The notes: generated from the sequence alone by a model not told the origin. Positions 10,754-22,017 are shown, counted from the first letter of the stretch. The stretch: DNA of 64,000 nt from Oikopleura dioica (GCA_907165135.1 OU015569.1:372001-436000); one strand, 5' to 3'. Numbers and translations are program-made.

Positions 10754-13407
10754 ATGAGCAGTAGTACATTGTCGAGCAAGCGATTTTCGGATCTGAAGCC
10801 GCCCCTTCATCCGACTCTGTTGAAAATTCTAGCGGAAGTTGAGAAGTTTGAGTTCATGACAACAGTCCAAGTAAGAAAATTCGAGCAACACAAGACAATT
10901 AACTAGCATGATTCTTAGGAATACACGATCCCAATCTTTCTGCAAAACAAAGATGTGATGTGCGAAGCCGTCACTGGCTCGGGAAAGACGCTGGCCTTCC
11001 TTTTGCCCGCGCTGCACAAAATGATCTCTTCCGGGGCAAAGGACAAGATCTCGTTCATCGTTATTTCTCCGACCAGAGAGCTCGCTAATCAAACTCACAC
11101 AGGTCCTATCCTAATGCTGGTTTATTCGTTTATCGGAATTCTTCTAGTTTTGCTGCGATTTCTCGATGTTCTTGAAAAGTACACGGCGATGACCTGCATC
11201 GGCGGAGTAACAAAGATCCAGGAAGACATGGAAATGCTGGAGAAGTCGACTCCGGATGTGATCATCGCGACTCCGGGAAGAATGGACGATTTGATTAAAC
11301 GCTCCGATGTGCTCAAGGCGAAGCTGAAGACTGTGGAGATGTTGATTATCGACGAAGCGGACCAGGTTTTGAACCCTTTCCTGCTAATAAACAAAGCCTT
11401 TTTTAAGATTTTGGACATTGGTTTCGAAAAAGCGATCAATTTCATTTTGTCAAATCTTCCAAAACAGCGGCGAACCGGTCTATTCTCCGCGACGCTGAAC
11501 GAAAACGTCCTCCGTCTGAAAAAGGCTGGTCTGCGTCATCCCCACTCCGTCTCGGTCAAAGAAAAAGCGCGAGAGAACCTGTCCACGCCTCAAGAACTCA
11601 AACTGCTCTTCTCTGTCGTCGAGCCGCGCCACAAACTCAGTTATCTCGTTTCGTTGTTGAAAAAGCGGCGAAAGTCGAAGAGCGTCGTTTATTTTCTCAC
11701 TTCCGACCAGGTCGACTATTTCCACCAAGTTCTGAGGCAGCTGGTCAACTATCCAGTGATCAAGTGCCACGGGAAGAAGAACCAGAAATTGAGGTCGAAA
11801 GCGATCAAGGAATTTACCGACAGATCTGGCGGAGCTGTTCTAGGAAAGTCGCTACAAAGATATTTTCTTAGGGGTCACGTGACGTGATTTCGCGGACGAA
11901 AATGGTAGCAAAAATGCTGTGCTTTCCGTCGATATACAGTTGTTTACTGTCATCTGCTACAGTTTTCCCGCTTGAGGGGTCACAATAAAGGGTTACTAAA
12001 AGGGATAGGCATTAGCTATGCTAAGCAACCTGAGTCAGGGTCCTGATAGAGTTGTTTAAAGACAAATCTGCATCTCTTTAAAACCCTGACTCAGGTTTCC
12101 ACACAGGCTGCCCAGCCCAGAGCATCAGTAACCGTTAATTAATAATGTTAACTCTCTGATGATTTCTGAATGTAGCGAATTGTAACAGTTACGACGGATC
12201 TGCTCTGCCGCGGCGTCGATATTTCCGGCGGCGTGGACTACGTCATCCAGTTCGATCCTCCTACCTTTGCTCCAAACTTCGTCCATCGCGCTGGCAGGAC
12301 CGCTCGCGCTGGAAAAAGTGGAGAAAACCTGGTCTTCGTGACTCCGTCGGAGCACGAGCAAAACTACCTCGAGTTCATCAAACTCAACCAAAAGTCGGCG
12401 ACATGGTCGAATTAAAGGAAGATTTCGAGATGTTGGAACTGGAGAAGGTCAGAGAGATCCAGTTGAAGGACAAGAGGAACTTTGAATACGCGCAGAGGGC
12501 GTTTCCGAGCTTTGTTTGTGCTTACAAAGGTAACTACTGTACTACGACAATGAAATACAGTAACAAATCTTTTCTACAGAGAGTTCTTTCGATAACAAAT
12601 CCATAGGGCGCTTTTCTGATTGGTCAGAAATGATTTTAATCGGAGATTTCAATTTTGACCAATCAGGGAGCTTGATGGATAAATTCATTATCAAAAGAAG
12701 TCGTTGTAGGAGATTTTTAATTTCTGAAATTGATTTTTAGCGCACGAGTGCAAATACATCTTCCGCGAAAAAGAGCTGATCAAAAGTATCGGTGATTATG
12801 CGCACATGTTCGGTCTTTTGAAAATGCCAAAAATGGCCGAGCTGAAGAACAAGGAGTACACTGGCTTTACCAACAGCGACGTTGATATAGGTAAGCTACT
12901 ATCGCTCGAGCTGTCCAGCTTCTGACAGGGACAGACAGACAGTACGCATGTTCTTTTACTACTACTGTTTTTATTCATTATTTGCTGGGGCCACCAACCT
13001 GTGTACAAGATCTGAGTCAGGATTTCAGAACCTCTGTGTAAAATCCTGACTCAGGTTTTACACAGGTTGCCGAGCCTACAAATAGATTCATCATCTGTTT
13101 AGCTACACTTGAGTACAAAGACAAAAGCGTACGAGTGCAGCGAGCAATGAAGGAAGAAGAGCGACTAGAAAAGCGAAATAAAGAAGTAGAGCGAAAAAAG
13201 CGCGAAAAGAACAAAGCTTGGAGCGAGCAAAAAGCGGCGAAAAACAAAAAGGCGGAAAAGAGGGCCAGAAAGGCGAAGAAGCAGGAATTGATTGCGGCGG
13301 ATTTCGAAAAGGACTTGAAGGAACTCAACGAAGACTACAGCGTTATGAAGAAGAGGAAAAAGGGGCTCATTACGGAAGAAGAGCTGGAGGACAAACTTTG
13401 CGCCTGA
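10754..13407 (+). CDS. DDX55: DEAD-box RNA helicase DDX55 / Spb4, 7 exons
   Basis: Nucleolar ATP-dependent RNA helicase of 60S ribosome biogenesis; 583 aa. Exons 10754-10870, 10919-11102, 11148-11365, 11408-11843, 12189-12529, 12741-12890 and 13103-13407. Motifs in order: Q-motif (FEFMTTVQEYTIP), I (AVTGSGKT), Ia (SPTRELA), II (DEAD in LIIDEADQ), III (FSAT), V (TTDLLCRGVDI) and VI (HRAGRTARAG); the basic lysine-rich tail is typical of Spb4. The start follows TTCAAG-A-ATG. Intron 11844-12188 fits only as GA-AG (GAVL|VTTDLL). At 12390-12393 one A is missing from an A4 run; with it, the segment to AHEC matches the human length exactly (49 residues), so it is probably a sequence error. Two introns host family A elements. 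Confidence 0.94.
12016..12120. mobile_element. Family A MITE in DDX55 GA-AG intron
   Basis: Degraded left end (CTATGCTAAGCAACCTGAG) and intact right end (CACAGGCTGCCCAGCCCAG). The flanks GGCATTAG and AGCATCAG are similar, as expected of an old 8-bp duplication. Confidence 0.8.
12985..13077. mobile_element. Family A MITE in DDX55 intron 6
   Basis: CTGGGGCCACCAACCTGTG and CACAGGTTGCCGAGCC as inverted ends, 93 bp, without the AAGCCGC module: a short variant of the family. Confidence 0.82.
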
Positions 13408-13610
13408 CTGTAACTTTTTGTTCTTGACTTTTTCTGTAAAATGGACTAAAATGTTTAGTCGGCGCTTCAAACTTTCCTACTGATAGCAGCTCTTTTCATC
13501 GCGCTTTCTTATTGGTTCACTTCGAAGATTTGGGATGGACCAATCAAATTGCGTGATGGAAAGATTCGTTATCAACGGCAGCTCTGTAGCAAAATATTTT
13601 TCCTTGTAGA

Positions 13611-15384
13611 ATGGGCAAAGATAAGGAATCGTATGAAAAAAACCTGGAAAAGTTTGAAGAAATGTCGCGCTCGTTAGACGATGAGCGGCGGCACAAGAAG
13701 AAGAAAAAGAAGAAAGATCGCAAGCGCAGTCCCAGTCCTGAAAAGGTACTTTCAACTTTGCGTCAACACCTGAAATTCCATGAAAAATAAATCACGTGTC
13801 TCTCCATGAGTTCGTATAAGACAGAAGCCCGAGCGCAGATACAGCCAAAAAACGAGTGACCTAAAAAATGAGATTTTTGCTTTTCTCGCTACCTTATTTT
13901 TCCGCAGCCTTTTTCAACTTTGTCAATTTTCTGGAGCACGAAAAAGATACGAGTAATTTTGAAGATAGAGTTTTCGGAACGAGCAGGGAAATGTCCATAA
14001 TCTTTTTCCAATAATGGGATTCTGTGGGGTCTTTCAGCGAATCAGAAACGGTTATTTGTCGCTTTGCCCAATCAAAAACGAGCTAAGCTTGGCAATTAGT
14101 CAGTTTAGTTTTCCAAAAACCCATATCTAGTATTCTTGTCAGAATGAGTCCTTGTTGATATCAAAAATCAAGAACTCATCACTTACTCTTAGTTACAGTC
14201 TGTTTCCCCAGTAAAAGGAGCCATCTGATTTCAAAGTTGAACGAGCGGAATCAAGCGCGTCTCTCGATGCTCAAGAAAAAGCGACTCTGTAACTTGTGGA
14301 ATAATTCCGCCGTCACTAACCAAATCCAATTATACTATTGTGCACCTTTCTCTCAAAATCAATCAAAATAAACTCTTTCCAAAAATCAACTTTCTTTTGC
14401 TAGGAATTGGAAGTATCGCCACCCAAAAGAGTAAAAAGAAAAGCGCAGGGAGCCAGAACCGGAACCAGAGCCGGCTCCAGAATCGCCAGAAGTGAGTAAA
14501 GAAAAAAGAAGAAGAAGAAAAAGAAGAGAGAGGCGGAGAAAGAGGAAGAAACTGCGGCACCACCAGTTGAGCCAGTGAGAATCACAGCGGACGGTTAGAG
14601 CTTTCATTTCTACTGCGTGTTGCTTCGTCAACGAAAAACTCCATCCGGCCCTCTCATTTGCTGATTTTCTGTTGACTTGAACAGAAAATCAGCAAATGCG
14701 AAGGCCGGATAGAGTTTTTCGTTATCGAAAACCGATGTAGGGTTTTATTAATAAAAAATTTCAGATGTGGCATCAATGGCGAAAGAGGCAGAAAAAGAGG
14801 AGCTGAAAAAAGACATAGTCAACATGGGGCAGTACACAGGAGCGACGCTAGAAGGCGGAGAAGCCAGACTCAACAAATTTGCGAGGTGCGCATTTTCGTT
14901 TTGCAAATATGGAAATGAATTTTCAGACTTTTGGGCGGAAAGAAAAAAGAATCAAAGGGTTTATTCGCCGCGAAGAAAGGAACACGGGCTTTTCGTTCTT
15001 CTTAACCCGTTAACAGGGCAGTGGGCTTTTGCCTACGCAAGAGCTTATCGGTGATTGATTCAAATCACGAATCCGCGCATGCGATTGGTTACTCATTTCC
15101 ACGCGTGGAGACGAAATCTCCACGGGCCTGTTAACGGGTTAACTAATGATCATTTGAACGCTAGAAAGTTGAAAATCCGTTCAAAGTTGAATCGCAAAAA
15201 GACAGCACGACAACGTAGTGAATGGCGAGGCGCTCAACAACAGACTAGAGGTAACTTTCAAAACAACTGGTTTTCTTCTTCAATTTCTTCATTCAATTTT
15301 CAGGAGCAATTCAACCGCGCGCGATCGTTCCACCACGGCTTTGGCCAGGGCGGCTACGGATACGGCCGTTCTTTCCAACAATGA
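13611..15384 (+). CDS. Lysine-rich nuclear protein with SMAP-like C-terminal motif
   Basis: Probable exons 13611-13745, 14404-14593, 14765-14885, 14927-about 14954, 15165-15250 and 15304-15384. The start MGKDKESYEKNLEKFEE follows CCTTGTAG-A-ATG, a good trans-splice acceptor. N-terminal KKKKKKDRKRSPSPEK and a middle EPEPEPEPAPESPE are low complexity. The C-terminal part, EARLNKFARLLGGKKKESKG then NGEALNNRLEEQFNRARSF, resembles the small-acidic-protein (SMAP) domain: KFLRLMGGKK followed by LN..LE.QY....... GLGF. KNOP1-type lysine-rich nucleolar proteins carry it too. Exon 2 and the start of exon 5 cannot be read in one frame; short A-runs (14437-14455, 14490-14500, about 15197) may each lack a base. 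Function unknown; the basic tail suggests the nucleus or nucleolus. Last gene of the plus-strand cluster. Confidence 0.6.
14628..14722. repeat. 95-bp palindrome in SMAP-gene intron
   Basis: AACGAAAAACTCCATCCGGC... pairs almost perfectly with ...GCCGGATAGAGTTTTTCGTT, with AATCAGCAAATG/CATTTGCTGATT near the centre and a loop of about 10 nt. Unrelated to family A ends. Confidence 0.88.
15001..15145. repeat. Palindrome with TTAACCCGTT-type ends
   Basis: AACCCGTTAACAGGGC at the left and GGGCCTGTTAACGGGTT at the right flank a 100-nt centre. The copy at 47.75 kb has the same end sequence (TTTAACCCGTT / AACGGGTTAAA). Confidence 0.8.
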
Positions 15385-15563
15385 TTTCTTCCCTAACTTC
15401 CCTAATACGGGGTCCCCGTTTTCAACTCTGCCAAATCAAGAACTCAACAAAGAATACGCGCCTGTCCGAGGAGAAATCGTCGTTTAATATGGAACTGACT
15501 CTCTTTTGACCTGACTCTATCTGTTTGAAACTTTAAACAAAACAACTCGAATTCAATGATGAT

Positions 15564-15768
15564 CTAGGCTTGCCAACCTGTGTAGAAAACCTGAGTCAGG
15601 GTCTGCAAGAACTAAAAAGAAAAGCCGCGCAGGTGGCTTCGCTAGAATTTATGATAGATAGTAATGGTAATATTAGCGAAGCCGCTCTGCGGCTTCGTTT
15701 TTACAAAAGCCGCTGCGCGGCTTTTCAGTTCAGTTCTTGCAGACCTTGACTCAGGTTGGCGAGCCCAG
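15564..15768. mobile_element. Family A MITE with perfect 8-bp target duplication
   Basis: Starts CTAGGCTTGCCAACCTGTG and ends GGTTGGCGAGCCCAG; both sides are flanked by ATGATGAT (15556-15563 and 15769-15776). The inner arms contain several AAGCCGC/GCGGCTT hairpins. Intergenic, between convergent genes. Confidence 0.93.
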
Positions 15769-15807
15769 ATGATGATTTATTTTTATTGTTTTCTTGCAGG
15801 ATTTCAA

Positions 15808-16258
15808 TCATTCCGTGATGATTTGTATGTCCTTGTCAATGCAGTCGAGGGCCTGGGAAAATCTGAAAAGGTGAAATAAACGATCGAATTTGTAATGAAA
15901 GAAAGGGTACCTTCTGAGAGACCTGCTCGTTCTTCCGTTTCGTGTTAGTCGATTTTCGTCGGTTCGTCTTTAAGTGCTGTTTTTTAGAGATTGATTTGTA
16001 GTTTACCTGAATTTCTGTTGAATTTCGATAATTCGGTTGCACGTGATTTGCTCAGAGCGCCCAGCTGGAATTGACAAGCGCCTTTCGACACTTTTTTGAT
16101 GCGTCTGAATTCACGATGCTTGAATTTTCAACTTGCGAATCTACCAGTCTCGGCCGCCGATTTTCGTTCGTGGGAATCGAGCTTCGTTCGGAAGACGCGC
16201 CGAATTCTTCATCATCATTTCTCATTTCAACGCGCTCCTGGAGTTTCTTGCATTTCAA
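15808..16258 (-). CDS. Small unrecognised protein, 4 exons
   Basis: 107 aa from exons 16145-16258, 16007-16104, 15911-15967 and 15808-15862; introns of 40, 39 and 48 nt are GT-AG and all phases agree, which makes the model credible. The protein starts MKCKKLQERVEMRNDDEEF, is polar and basic (SVERRLSIPAGRSEQITC, RLTRNGRTSRSLR) and ends FSQALDCIDKDIQIITE. No domain, signal peptide or membrane segment is seen and I cannot name it. It is convergent with the SMAP-domain gene. Confidence 0.62.
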
Positions 16259-16404
16259 GCACTAGATAGATAGTTGAAACTCCTTTGATCAATTGATAAT
16301 GCGTCTTTTCCAGTTTTACCTTGAAGCGTCGCAAAAGAGGCATATTGGCCAAATGAGGACTTAACCCGAGTTTATTCTCTTAAAAACATCCCTTTGCCAA
16401 AAAT

Positions 16405-16496
16405 TGATCAACCTGTATAAGTCAAGGCTCCTGACAAAGGCTTAGTAAAGCTTTTCAGGACCCTTACTCAGGGTTCTGCACAGGTTTGCCGAGCTC
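16405..16496. mobile_element. Degenerate family A MITE
   Basis: Left arm eroded (CAACCTGTATAAGTCAAGG); right arm CACAGGTTTGCCGAGCTCAG recognisable. Confidence 0.7.
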
Positions 16497-16546
16497 AGTG
16501 GAAGCTCCACTACAGATTGTAGTACAGTAAGATTAGCTACTAGTAG

Positions 16547-16665
16547 CTGGGCTCGGCAACCTGTGTAGAAAACCTGAGTCAGGCTTTGAAGAGCTTTCAA
16601 AGCGGCTTTTCATTTTAGCTCTTCAAAGCCTGACTCAGGTTTTCTACACAGGTCGCCTAGCCCAG
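16547..16665. mobile_element. Family A MITE with perfect 8-bp target duplication
   Basis: CTGGGCTCGGCAACCTGTG to GTCGCCTAGCCCAG, flanked by ACTAGTAG at 16539-16546 and 16666-16673. The stem is nearly perfect with the loop at GCGGCTTTTC. Confidence 0.95.
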
Positions 16666-17369
16666 ACTAGTAGAAAACTCCATAGTTAGTTTAAACTCGT
16701 CAATAGTAAGCTGGAAATAGTGCCTATCACAACGTAGCAAAGAACGTTAACCAGCTCTGAAAAAGTCTTTTCAAAAAATCTTTCGATTAAAAAAATCAAA
16801 CCACCTAGCATCAGATTCAGAATAATGAATCTGAATCTTTCCTCCGAGAAAAATGAAAGATTATCGATTTTTACGCGACGAAATGATTTTTCTTTACATA
16901 AATTACGATTTTGGAATTTCTGTCTTTTTCTTTATTTTTATTTTTGAAATAGCAAGTTTTGAACTGGATATTTGGCAAGTGTTGAGAGAAGCATTGGAAC
17001 ATTCTTTTCGTTTTTTTCTTTTACAAATTTTAAATTTTATAGTTGTCATGTCTTTTTCTGATCGGTGTTTTTCTTGTCAGTTTTTAAATAGAAGTAAGAG
17101 TCGATCCTGCGGGCCGCTGGTGCAGGGATGAGCTAAGGCCACTACTCGTTTGATTCGCCGGGGTCATTCCCGTTTCACTCGCCTCCAGCAGCGACGATGT
17201 CGGCCGTCCGGAGCCATTTGAAGAGATCCGAGCCACTACTTTTGACCATCGCTGCGAAAGTTGCTAGAATGGAAATCAGCTTCTTTTCATGGCATTTTCT
17301 GTTATCAGAACTTTTCCAAGCAATTTGTAAAATAATTGCTGGGGAGATTTTTAAGGACGTAGACTTCGT

Positions 17370-17655
17370 TAACCCGGTTTTAGACGTTTTGAAAACTCTA
17401 ACTCCTAGTGATTACAAAAGCCGCGTAGCGGCTTTTAAATACTCAAAGACGCGGAGCGGCTTCGCTAGTTCTTAAGGCCCTAAAATTTTAAGGGTATCCT
17501 CAACGATTTTTTAATTCTAGTAAATCATAATAGACCATTATTAATGGTTATGTTGCGAAGCCGCTGCGCGGCTTCGTTCCTAGAAAAGCCGCTACGCGGC
17601 TTTTCATTTTGGCTCTTCAGGACCTTACTCAGGTTTTCAACACAGGTTCCAGCAC
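17370..17655. mobile_element. Family A-like element, left end lost
   Basis: AAAAGCCGCGTAGCGGCTTT and mirrored AAAAGCCGCTACGCGGCTTT hairpins with a right arm CCTTACTCAGGTTTTCAACA. The left TIR is not recognisable; an AATAATG/CATTATT-like spacer marks the centre. Confidence 0.7.
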
Positions 17656-17763
17656 AAAAATATAGAAGCGACTTTTTGAAGTGAATGAATTTTTGCTCGT
17701 GAAAATCGAGTTCTCCGATGGCTACGCCCTTAATTGTTAAATAATTTGTCAATAAGTTTGTAC

Positions 17764-20309
17764 CTAAGAAGTAGAGTTGTTGAAATGCGAGTTTCGTTTG
17801 GTTAGTTCATGCTCGGTTTGGAGAGTGATTTCTCCAGTGGGAGCCTTTGAGAACAGCGCTTTCACGCGGAAAAGCTTGACTGAAAGAGGATTCCACACTG
17901 GTCAATTTCCTGGTTAATCTTTTCTTTTCTTTGTTAATTAAATCAGTTTGTTAGTAGTTGAAAACCCTCATCGAAACAACGCGAGTTGCGCGCTCGTTTG
18001 GCTACCTCTGAGACGCTGAGCTGGGAGTGCTGCGTTCCCTGGGAGTAGAAGGCGCTGGAATGGCGCTGCACCACGCGGGTGAAGCGCGACTTGACCATTC
18101 GCTGCACGTCTTTGTTCATGAAACAGTAGATTGTCGCGATAAATACGCCCTAGAAGGAAGTTAGGGGAAGGGTTAACTAGTGGAATTGCCTGGGCTCGAC
18201 AACCTGAGTAGAAAACCTGAGTTAGGTTTTGAAGAGCTAAAATCAAAAGCCGCGTAGCGGCTTTTAAACGAAGCCGCAAGGCGGCTTCGCCAACCAATCG
18301 ATTTTCTCTATTTTAAAATATTGGCGAAGCCGCTTTGCGGCTTCGTTTCAAAAGCCGCTACGCGGCTTTTCATATAAGCTCTTCAAAACCTGACTCAGGT
18401 TGCCGAGCCCAGGAATCGCCCCCTTAAAATTACGAACCTGTAAGTTTTGAAGAAGAATGAGGAACGTCGGGAACAAGGACTCACTACTCTGCGGTTTGTG
18501 ATACAACCCAATGATCACCGAAAGCCCAAACAGTGGCAGAAGAGAGCAGGTCGCCTTGACGGATTTTCTGAAAGTCGAAAGTTGAAAGTGTCGTTGTTGA
18601 TTTCAAAATTGAATTTGACTCACTTGAATACTTCGAAGTCGTTTCCAGCTGTGACGCGCACTTTCGTCATTATGATTCGAACTTAAAAGACAGTTTTCAA
18701 CTTTCTAGGGAAGAAAGATTACCGATATTGAGAAGAATGAAAAAACTAATGATGAGCATGGCGAGCTGTAGGGCCGAAATGACGAAAATCTCGTCAAAGT
18801 CGTTTACGTTTCTCCACGATTTGGCCGACTGAATGAACTCGTTGTAGTTTACCACCGCCACTAGAAAAAGGATTAGTTACAGGTTGCCGAGCCCAGACTT
18901 ACATGTTGTATTGAAAAACTGCTCTCGATTTTCAAAATGCGAGATGGCGAGTCTTCTGTGGGTCAGAACAATCCACGGAACCAGCATCACAATCGGAACT
19001 CCCCAGGCGACGGCGACAAGAACTTTCATCTCGAATCGGGCTTTTTTCTTAGAGCGAGGGGAAAGAAGGAAATTGTTGGAAGCGGATTCTGGAAATATTA
19101 AAAGACGAAAATTACGTCCGCGCTCTTTTTTTATCATCAGAAAAATAGAGAAAGAAGAATTTCTCGTTTTTTTCTTCGCGAAAAGCCTTTCCTTGAGAGT
19201 TGAGCTTGGGTTGAAGACGTTCATGGCGATTTGGTACTGGAGGAAAATCGCTTCGATGAAGAACCAAACTGAGCCGACGAGGTAGAAGTACTGGTGGATG
19301 ATGTTCAGCGAAGCTTCGACTTGAGGATCATTCCAAGGGCTTCTGGACTTTTCGCTAGAAATTGGTGGTCCATAGCCATTTCCGGATGAAGCGTAATAAT
19401 CAGCAGCGTAGTCGTAAGAGTAGCTTCCATTACCGGTAGTATAAACTGGTAAATACTGCTGTGAGTCTTCCTGAACATACATTTGTGAGGAGCCACTTGC
19501 GTCTCCTGCAGCAGTTTCTTCGATTCCAGCAGTGATGCCTCGGCCAATGAGAAAGACAATGATGGAGAGGGAGTACTTGAAAATCCAGGCAATGATGAGA
19601 TTTTGGTGGATGAAGATTCTCGTGCAGCGCAGTGTCTTGACGTTGAAGAGGAAACACGCTACGATCAAGCACTAGAAAAACGATGTTTCTTATGCAGTTC
19701 AATTTTGGGTTCGGAAACCTGAGTCAGGTCCTGAAGAAAAAGCGAAGCAGCGTGGCTCTTCAGGACCTGACTCAGGTTTTCTACACAGGTTGCCCAGCCT
19801 GTGTTGATTTGTTGGGCGACACTAGTTATGTCGCTGAATGTCGGCAAATGTCAGGAATGTCGCCTTTTTGCCTTTTTGGCGACATCGACGACATTCGACG
19901 ACATTCGCCGACATAACCAGTGTCCCCGATTTGTTACTTACGATAACTGACAGAAGTGGTGGCCAAATACTACAGTGATAGTAAATCTTATCGAGAGTCT
20001 GGTGACGATCAAGTTCCGAGGTCGAATTTCGGAATATCGTCGGATCGGTCTCCATCAAGTCGCAAAGTGCATCGTAAGCCTTCGGTTCCCATGTTGCGTT
20101 TTCGTAGCACTTCCGCGAAGCATAATACTGAATCGGGCTGTTGTCAGCCGCCGTTCCTCGACAAAAGGAGCTGTTTGCAGCGGGAAGGGTCAAAGTGGGC
20201 GGGTCGTTGCAAATTGCCGTGTCGGCGTAGGAACATTGGTAGTAGAGGGTTTCTCCGGCGGGGATCGGGTGGATGCAGTGGAATGTGTCGTAAATGTAGT
20301 CGCAATAGC
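17764..20309 (-). CDS. Class B (secretin-family) G protein-coupled receptor, N-terminal exon(s) missing
   Basis: Peptide-hormone receptor at the plasma membrane. Exons 19942-20309, 18903-19671, 18723-18860, 18624-18681, 18438-18567, 17966-18149 and 17764-17897 join in phase to at least 592 aa. The first holds a Cys-rich hormone-binding domain (CDYIYDTFHCIHPIPAGET, QYYASRKCYENATWEPKAYD). TM1 is CLIVACFLF, TM3 QYFYLVGSVWFFIEAIFLQY, TM4 VAVAWGVPIVMLVPWIV, TM5 to ICL3 LLNIVRIIMTKVRV, TM6 KATCSLLPLFGLSVI, TM7 LQGVFIATIYCFMNKDVQ, the class B signature. The extracellular loop before TM3 is unusually long and Ser/Tyr/Gly-rich (YSYDYAADYYASSGNGYG). The signal-peptide exon was not found; a minus ORF at about 20947-21025 is one candidate. 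Two introns hold family A copies and the 42-nt intron 18861-18902 holds a single TIR end. Confidence 0.9.
18190..18412. mobile_element. Family A MITE in GPCR intron
   Basis: CTGGGCTCGACAACCTGAG to GTTGCCGAGCCCAG with GGAATTGC/GGAATCGC flanks (7 of 8 identical). The inner arms contain four AAGCCGC/GCGGCTT hairpins. Confidence 0.9.
18883..18899. mobile_element. Solo family A terminus inside a 42-nt intron
   Basis: ACAGGTTGCCGAGCCCAG occupies nearly half of intron 18861-18902, directly next to the donor GTAAGT on the minus strand. Confidence 0.8.
19705..19800. mobile_element. Family A MITE in GPCR intron (TM1 side)
   Basis: GGTTCGGAAACCTGAGTCAG and CTACACAGGTTGCCCAGCC with GTCCTGAAGA/TCTTCAGGAC inner arms. 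Confidence 0.8.
19813..19920. repeat. Family E foldback (AATGTCG repeats)
   Basis: GGCGACACTAGTTATGTCG pairs with CGACATAACCAGTGTCC; the arms are built of repeated GAATGTCG / CGACATTC units. A larger copy lies at 36.4 kb. Confidence 0.85.
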
Positions 20310-20335
20310 CTGAAAAAAGAGATGAAATATCAGAG

Positions 20336-20570
20336 GGCGCCCCTTAAATTGTTGTTAATTCGTGCTCAATTTACTCCCCTAAATTTTGTGTTAACGTACC
20401 CCTGTATTTTTAAACTGTTGAAAATGACGACGTGACAACGTTAAAATGGTACAAAAATGACTCATTTGCGATGTCACGTCGTCATTTTCAATATTTAAAG
20501 AATACGGGGGTACGTTCTATCAAAAGTTTTGGGGCACAAATTAACAACAATTTAAGGGGGGGAGCTTCTG
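20336..20570. repeat. 235-bp palindrome
   Basis: CCCCTTAAATTGTTGTTAAT pairs with ATTAACAACAATTTAAGGGG; inner GAAAATGACGACGTGACA pairs with TCACGTCGTCATTTTC. Family not seen elsewhere in the window. Confidence 0.88.
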
Positions 20571-21160
20571 GTATTTGAGCAGCTCACGGTTATTTATTAA
20601 TTAAAAAAGAGTCCAATCGTCAATCAATTTCCAAAAGGCAATTTCATCTGATTGATAATCCGATTTGAAATTGTTTTTTGAAAAAATAATTTTGTTCTAT
20701 TACGCGGCTCATTGAGCGAGATCATTTGCTTGATCGACGAGAAGCCACGAAAATCGACACTGGTCGGAAATTAAAAAACGGGCTGGGGCGGTAAATTATC
20801 GAAAATATTCGGTAATGGAAGATTTCAGTTCAGTTTTCGTGCGTTTGCGAGATTAGCGCTGAGCACTAAAAGACTGGTAGTCCGCCTGGATCAGGCGCAG
20901 CTCAAGTCCGATTTGCTGTCCTCGAACAAGCTCTAAACAACTTCGGATTAATCAATTTCGACAGGCGGAGCGTAATCGCCATTCCACTTTTCTGAATCAA
21001 GTCCAGAATCGTTAGGACCACTCATTTTCTCTTCCAGCTAAATTGACATCTTTCTGACAAGCGATAGTGGAACGAGCGAAAATGGAAGAGATGCTCCTCT
21101 CAAGTTGCTTTTTCTCGTTACTTTTAATGAAAAAAGGTTAAAAAAAATAACTTGATCTGA

Positions 21161-21391
21161 GATCGGCAACCTGTTTAAAAAACCTGAGTCAGGGCCTGAA
21201 ACGGTCCGCGCGAGATCTTTCAGACCCTGACTCAGGTTTTTGACAGGTTTTTGAGCCAAGAGTATATCTGATGTTAGCTCGGCAACCTGTGTAAAAACCT
21301 GACTCAGGGTTCTGAAAGGACATCGATAAAAACCTCGTGGTTCTTTCAGAACCCTGACTCAGGTTTTCTACACAGGTTGCCGAGCCCAGAG
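21161..21391. mobile_element. Two adjacent family A MITEs
   Basis: Copies 21161-21258 and 21275-21391 are separated by AGAGTATATCTGATG, a spacer similar to the junction inside the composite elements at 37.4 and 62.0 kb. Confidence 0.85.
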
Positions 21392-22017
21392 TAAGGGTCC
21401 TAGAAGCTGCAAAAACATCGACATCTCAATCAATTTTTGAATTCTAGCTACAAATTCTGCGCTAAGTTGAATTCTAGCCCTTAGGTATTCAATAAGTTAT
21501 TGTTCCGGACGAGCTGCCGATTGAAAATCGTAAAACAGTCACATTAGAAAAGGAGTGTGACAGTTGATTTACGGCCGTTCTTTGAAAATTGAGTGAGCCT
21601 TTTAAAAATTGACTTGGAATTGATAGCCCCTTTTTTCTTCGTATATTTGAGCGCATATTGAGCAAACTTGACCGATACTTGAGCATTTACCTTCTTTGTG
21701 AGTTTCGGTCGCTTTTTCAAGCACTCGAATCCAGGCTGTCCGTGAAACTCGTTGTCTGTCCAGATCCATTCCACCAGCAGTCCGAAAATATCAGGGTGCA
21801 AGGATGTGTGCTTTTGTGGTAACAGAGGACTTTTTCGTCGAGCGAAGCGGAGGAGTTACCGCTCCAGTCGTTGTTTTCGCAAAACTGCTCCTGTCTTTTA
21901 ACCGGGCTACTCCCTTAATTACTGTTATTTCTGTAGTTTCTGTAGTCAGAAGCAAAAGCGGCAAGGCTTAGAGTTTCGATGAGGGAATAAGGCCCTTATT
22001 ATAAGGGTGTCACTTAC

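Larger units (their letters stand above)
16259..17763. other. Intergenic block with three family A copies, no clear gene
   Basis: Apart from the elements at 16405-16496, 16547-16665 and 17370-17655 it is AT-rich. A GC-richer patch (17100-17270) reads MVKSSGSDLFKWLRTADIV on the minus strand but has no visible exon context. Confidence 0.5.

Noticed and set aside
11844-11900. GT donor five bases after the DDX55 exon end (AAA|GTCGCT)
   Set aside because: It gives the wrong phase and would break motif V; the GA donor keeps AVLVTTDLLCRGVD intact.
12890-13102. Family A elements as precise introns in DDX55, HMGCS and the GPCR
   Set aside because: In these three genes the element lies tens of bases inside an intron with its own GT/GA and AG sites, so they do not support intron creation; only the exon insertions and the GALNT 29.4-kb intron do.
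16853-17131. Open frame of 92 codons, Phe/Ile-rich
   Set aside because: AT-rich DNA read by chance; hydrophobicity comes from TTT/ATT runs and there is no start or splice context.
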